Source: Pyrodictiaceae archaeon
Lineage (GTDB): Archaea > Thermoproteota > Thermoprotei_A > Sulfolobales > Pyrodictiaceae
NCBI GenBank assembly: GCA_027033675.1
Contig: JALVKZ010000006.1
Span: 1 to 6,434 of the forward strand
Length of the DNA: 6,434 nt
Direction of reading: 5' to 3'
Shown: one piece after another, positions 5,087-6,434 of the stretch
Position numbering within the stretch: the first letter of the stretch is position 1
How the letters are laid out: each line of letters begins with the position of its first letter
The notes under the pieces: generated by a model
Database searches by the model: none
The model's input: only the letters and a program-made list of their open reading frames with translations
What the model was told of the DNA's origin: nothing
Translations under genes and position numbers: made by a program

Positions 5087-6434
5087 ATGCAAGAGGATAA
5101 ACATGATGCCGTCATAGAGCTCGCAAAAAGGAGAGGTTTCTTCTGGCAAAGCTATGAAATATATGGAGGAGTTGCAGGCTTCTACGATCTAGGCCCTCTC
5201 GGTGTTAGGCTTAAAGAGAAAATAATCTCTCTATGGCGTGAATTCTTTGTGAAGAGACATGCCCATATAGTTGTAGAGATAGAGACTCCTATTATAGCTC
5301 CAGCAAAAGTATTTGAGGCAAGCGGCCACTTAGAGCACTTTACCGATCCTATCGTTGAGTGTCTTAAGTGTGGGAGGAAGTTCAGGGCTGACCATTTAAT
5401 CAAGGAAAGGCTGGGAATTAATGCTGAGGGCCTAAGCATAGAGGAAATGACGAAGATTATCCGTGAACATGATCTCCGTTGTCCAGTTTGCGGCGGCCCT
5501 CTTAGTGACGTAAAGCTTTTCAACTTATTGTTTAAGACGACAATAGGTCCTTATAGCTCCAATACCGGGTACCTTAGACCAGAAACAGCACAAGGCATGT
5601 TTGTATCGTTTAAGAGAGTCTACGAGGTCTCAAGAAAGAAACTACCCCTAGGAATAGCACAAATAGGGCGTGTTGCGAGAAATGAAATCTCGCCGAGACA
5701 GGGAATGCTTCGCCTAAGAGAGTTCACTATAGCGGAGATAGAGTTCTTCTTTGATCCCGAGGAACCAGTAAGCAATGATATGTTCCACGAACTTCTTGAC
5801 CAACTACCAAGGAGAAGGATACGTATATTGACAGTTGAGGCTAAGAAGAGGGGCGAGGAGAAGCCTTTCGAGATTGACGTAGAGGAGGCTATCCAGGAGA
5901 GACTTATTCTTACACCATGGCTAGGATACTGGATGATAGTAGCACAAGAATACATACATGCCCTGGGCATAGGATATGACGAGGTATATTTTGATGAAAA
6001 AGCTCCAGAGGAGCGGGCCCATTATTCTGCCCAGACATTTGACCAACTTGTACGCGTCAGCAGATATGGCTGGATAGAGGTATCAGGGCACTCATATAGG
6101 ACAAACTACGACCTCAGCCGCCATATGAAATATAGCGGTGAGGATCTCAGTGTATTCAAGCAGTACAAAGAACCCCTGGTGGTCAAGAAGAAGCACTTAC
6201 TATGGGATAAGGCCTGGATAGGGAGAACATATAGATCAAGGGCTAGGGAAATCTTCAAGGCATTATCAAGTATGAGTCCCGAGGAAGTGCTTAAACAATT
6301 AGAGGAAAAGGGCTACCTGGAAATCGCTGGCGCGAAAATACCAAGGGATAAGATAAGAGTTGTAGAGAAAGAGGAGAAGATTACTGGCAGGAGATTTGTG
6401 CCTCATGTAGCCGAGCCCTCCTTCGGCGTTGAAA
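5087..6434 (+). CDS. glyS: Glycyl-tRNA synthetase, class II (archaeal/eukaryotic type), 3' end missing
   Basis: Attaches glycine to tRNA-Gly in the cytoplasm using ATP; this is the dimeric alpha2 class II form. 449 codons are visible. The N-terminus AVIELAKRRGFFWQSYEIYG, then GGVAGFYDLGPLG, is the family's motif 1 region and fixes the start at 5087. Two CxxC pairs (C92/C95 in CLKCG and C132/C135 in CPVCG) suggest a zinc-binding insertion. RPETAQGMF (164-172) is the GlyRS signature, and motif 2 follows as GRVARNEISPRQGMLRLREFT (194 onward). Further on comes the GHSYRTNYDLSRHMKYSG block. The window ends at VAEPSFGVE, the start of motif 3, so the catalytic arginine of motif 3 and the C-terminal anticodon-binding domain are outside. 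The frame is unbroken. It is divergent from the agmatinase gene with an 82-base gap. Confidence 0.96.
   Translation, partial: MQEDKHDAVIELAKRRGFFWQSYEIYGGVAGFYDLGPLGVRLKEKIISLWREFFVKRHAHIVVEIETPIIAPAKVFEASGHLEHFTDPIVECLKCGRKFRADHLIKERLGINAEGLSIEEMTKIIREHDLRCPVCGGPLSDVKLFNLLFKTTIGPYSSNTGYLRPETAQGMFVSFKRVYEVSRKKLPLGIAQIGRVARNEISPRQGMLRLREFTIAEIEFFFDPEEPVSNDMFHELLDQLPRRRIRILTVEAKKRGEEKPFEIDVEEAIQERLILTPWLGYWMIVAQEYIHALGIGYDEVYFDEKAPEERAHYSAQTFDQLVRVSRYGWIEVSGHSYRTNYDLSRHMKYSGEDLSVFKQYKEPLVVKKKHLLWDKAWIGRTYRSRAREIFKALSSMSPEEVLKQLEEKGYLEIAGAKIPRDKIRVVEKEEKITGRRFVPHVAEPSFGVE

Noticed and set aside
5005..5115. 37-codon upstream extension of the agmatinase frame
   Set aside because: It crosses the glyS start and the shared promoter gap and does not resemble ureohydrolase N-termini. 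The ATG at 5002-5004 gives a normal 308-residue enzyme.
5182..5970. Two minus-strand open frames of 113 and 116 codons within glyS
   Set aside because: They lie opposite conserved GlyRS motifs and have no family features of their own.

Overview
The window looks like chromosomal DNA of a hyperthermophilic crenarchaeon, most likely from the Desulfurococcales/Pyrodictiaceae group (for example Hyperthermus-like). Supporting signs are an archaeal transcription factor B of the crenarchaeal type, an archaeal RNA polymerase subunit P (Rpo12), translation factor aIF1, a class I lysyl-tRNA synthetase and an archaeal-type glycyl-tRNA synthetase. Codon use is rich in AGA/AGG and ATA, and short AT-rich boxes resembling archaeal TATA elements sit about 25 bases or more upstream of the genes. 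The taxon is inferred from protein character; no database was consulted.

Layout. Positions 1-242 (minus) hold the N-terminal 80 codons of a winged-helix DNA-binding regulator that runs off the left edge. Next come three minus-strand genes, each separated by about 150-170 bases with its own candidate promoter: lysK (399-2108), tfb (2256-3185) and the aIF1 gene (3358-3669). Divergent from aIF1 on the plus strand is rpoP (3782-3985). Convergent with rpoP is a minus-strand agmatinase-like ureohydrolase (4078-5004). Divergent from that is glyS on the plus strand (5087 to the right edge), which stops inside the motif 3 region of its catalytic domain.

How the genes fit together. This is mostly an information-processing neighbourhood: promoter recognition (TFB), a core polymerase subunit (Rpo12), initiation of translation (aIF1) and charging of two tRNAs (Lys, Gly). 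The exception is the polyamine enzyme. There is no obvious operon. Genes are separated by promoter-sized gaps, and two head-to-head pairs (aIF1/rpoP and agmatinase/glyS) share short divergent promoter regions. Two of the longest open frames, for aIF1 and agmatinase, extend upstream into the opposite-strand neighbour. In both cases the family's normal N-terminus and the position of the neighbour argue for an internal start, which I use here.

I do not see a mobile element, CRISPR array, tRNA/rRNA or an undescribed multi-gene system. The points most worth a second look are a KMSKS loop in LysRS that has lost both flanking lysines, the N-terminal extension or start ambiguity of RpoP, the shared TATA-like element between the agmatinase gene and glyS, and an imperfect palindrome next to the aIF1 start codon.
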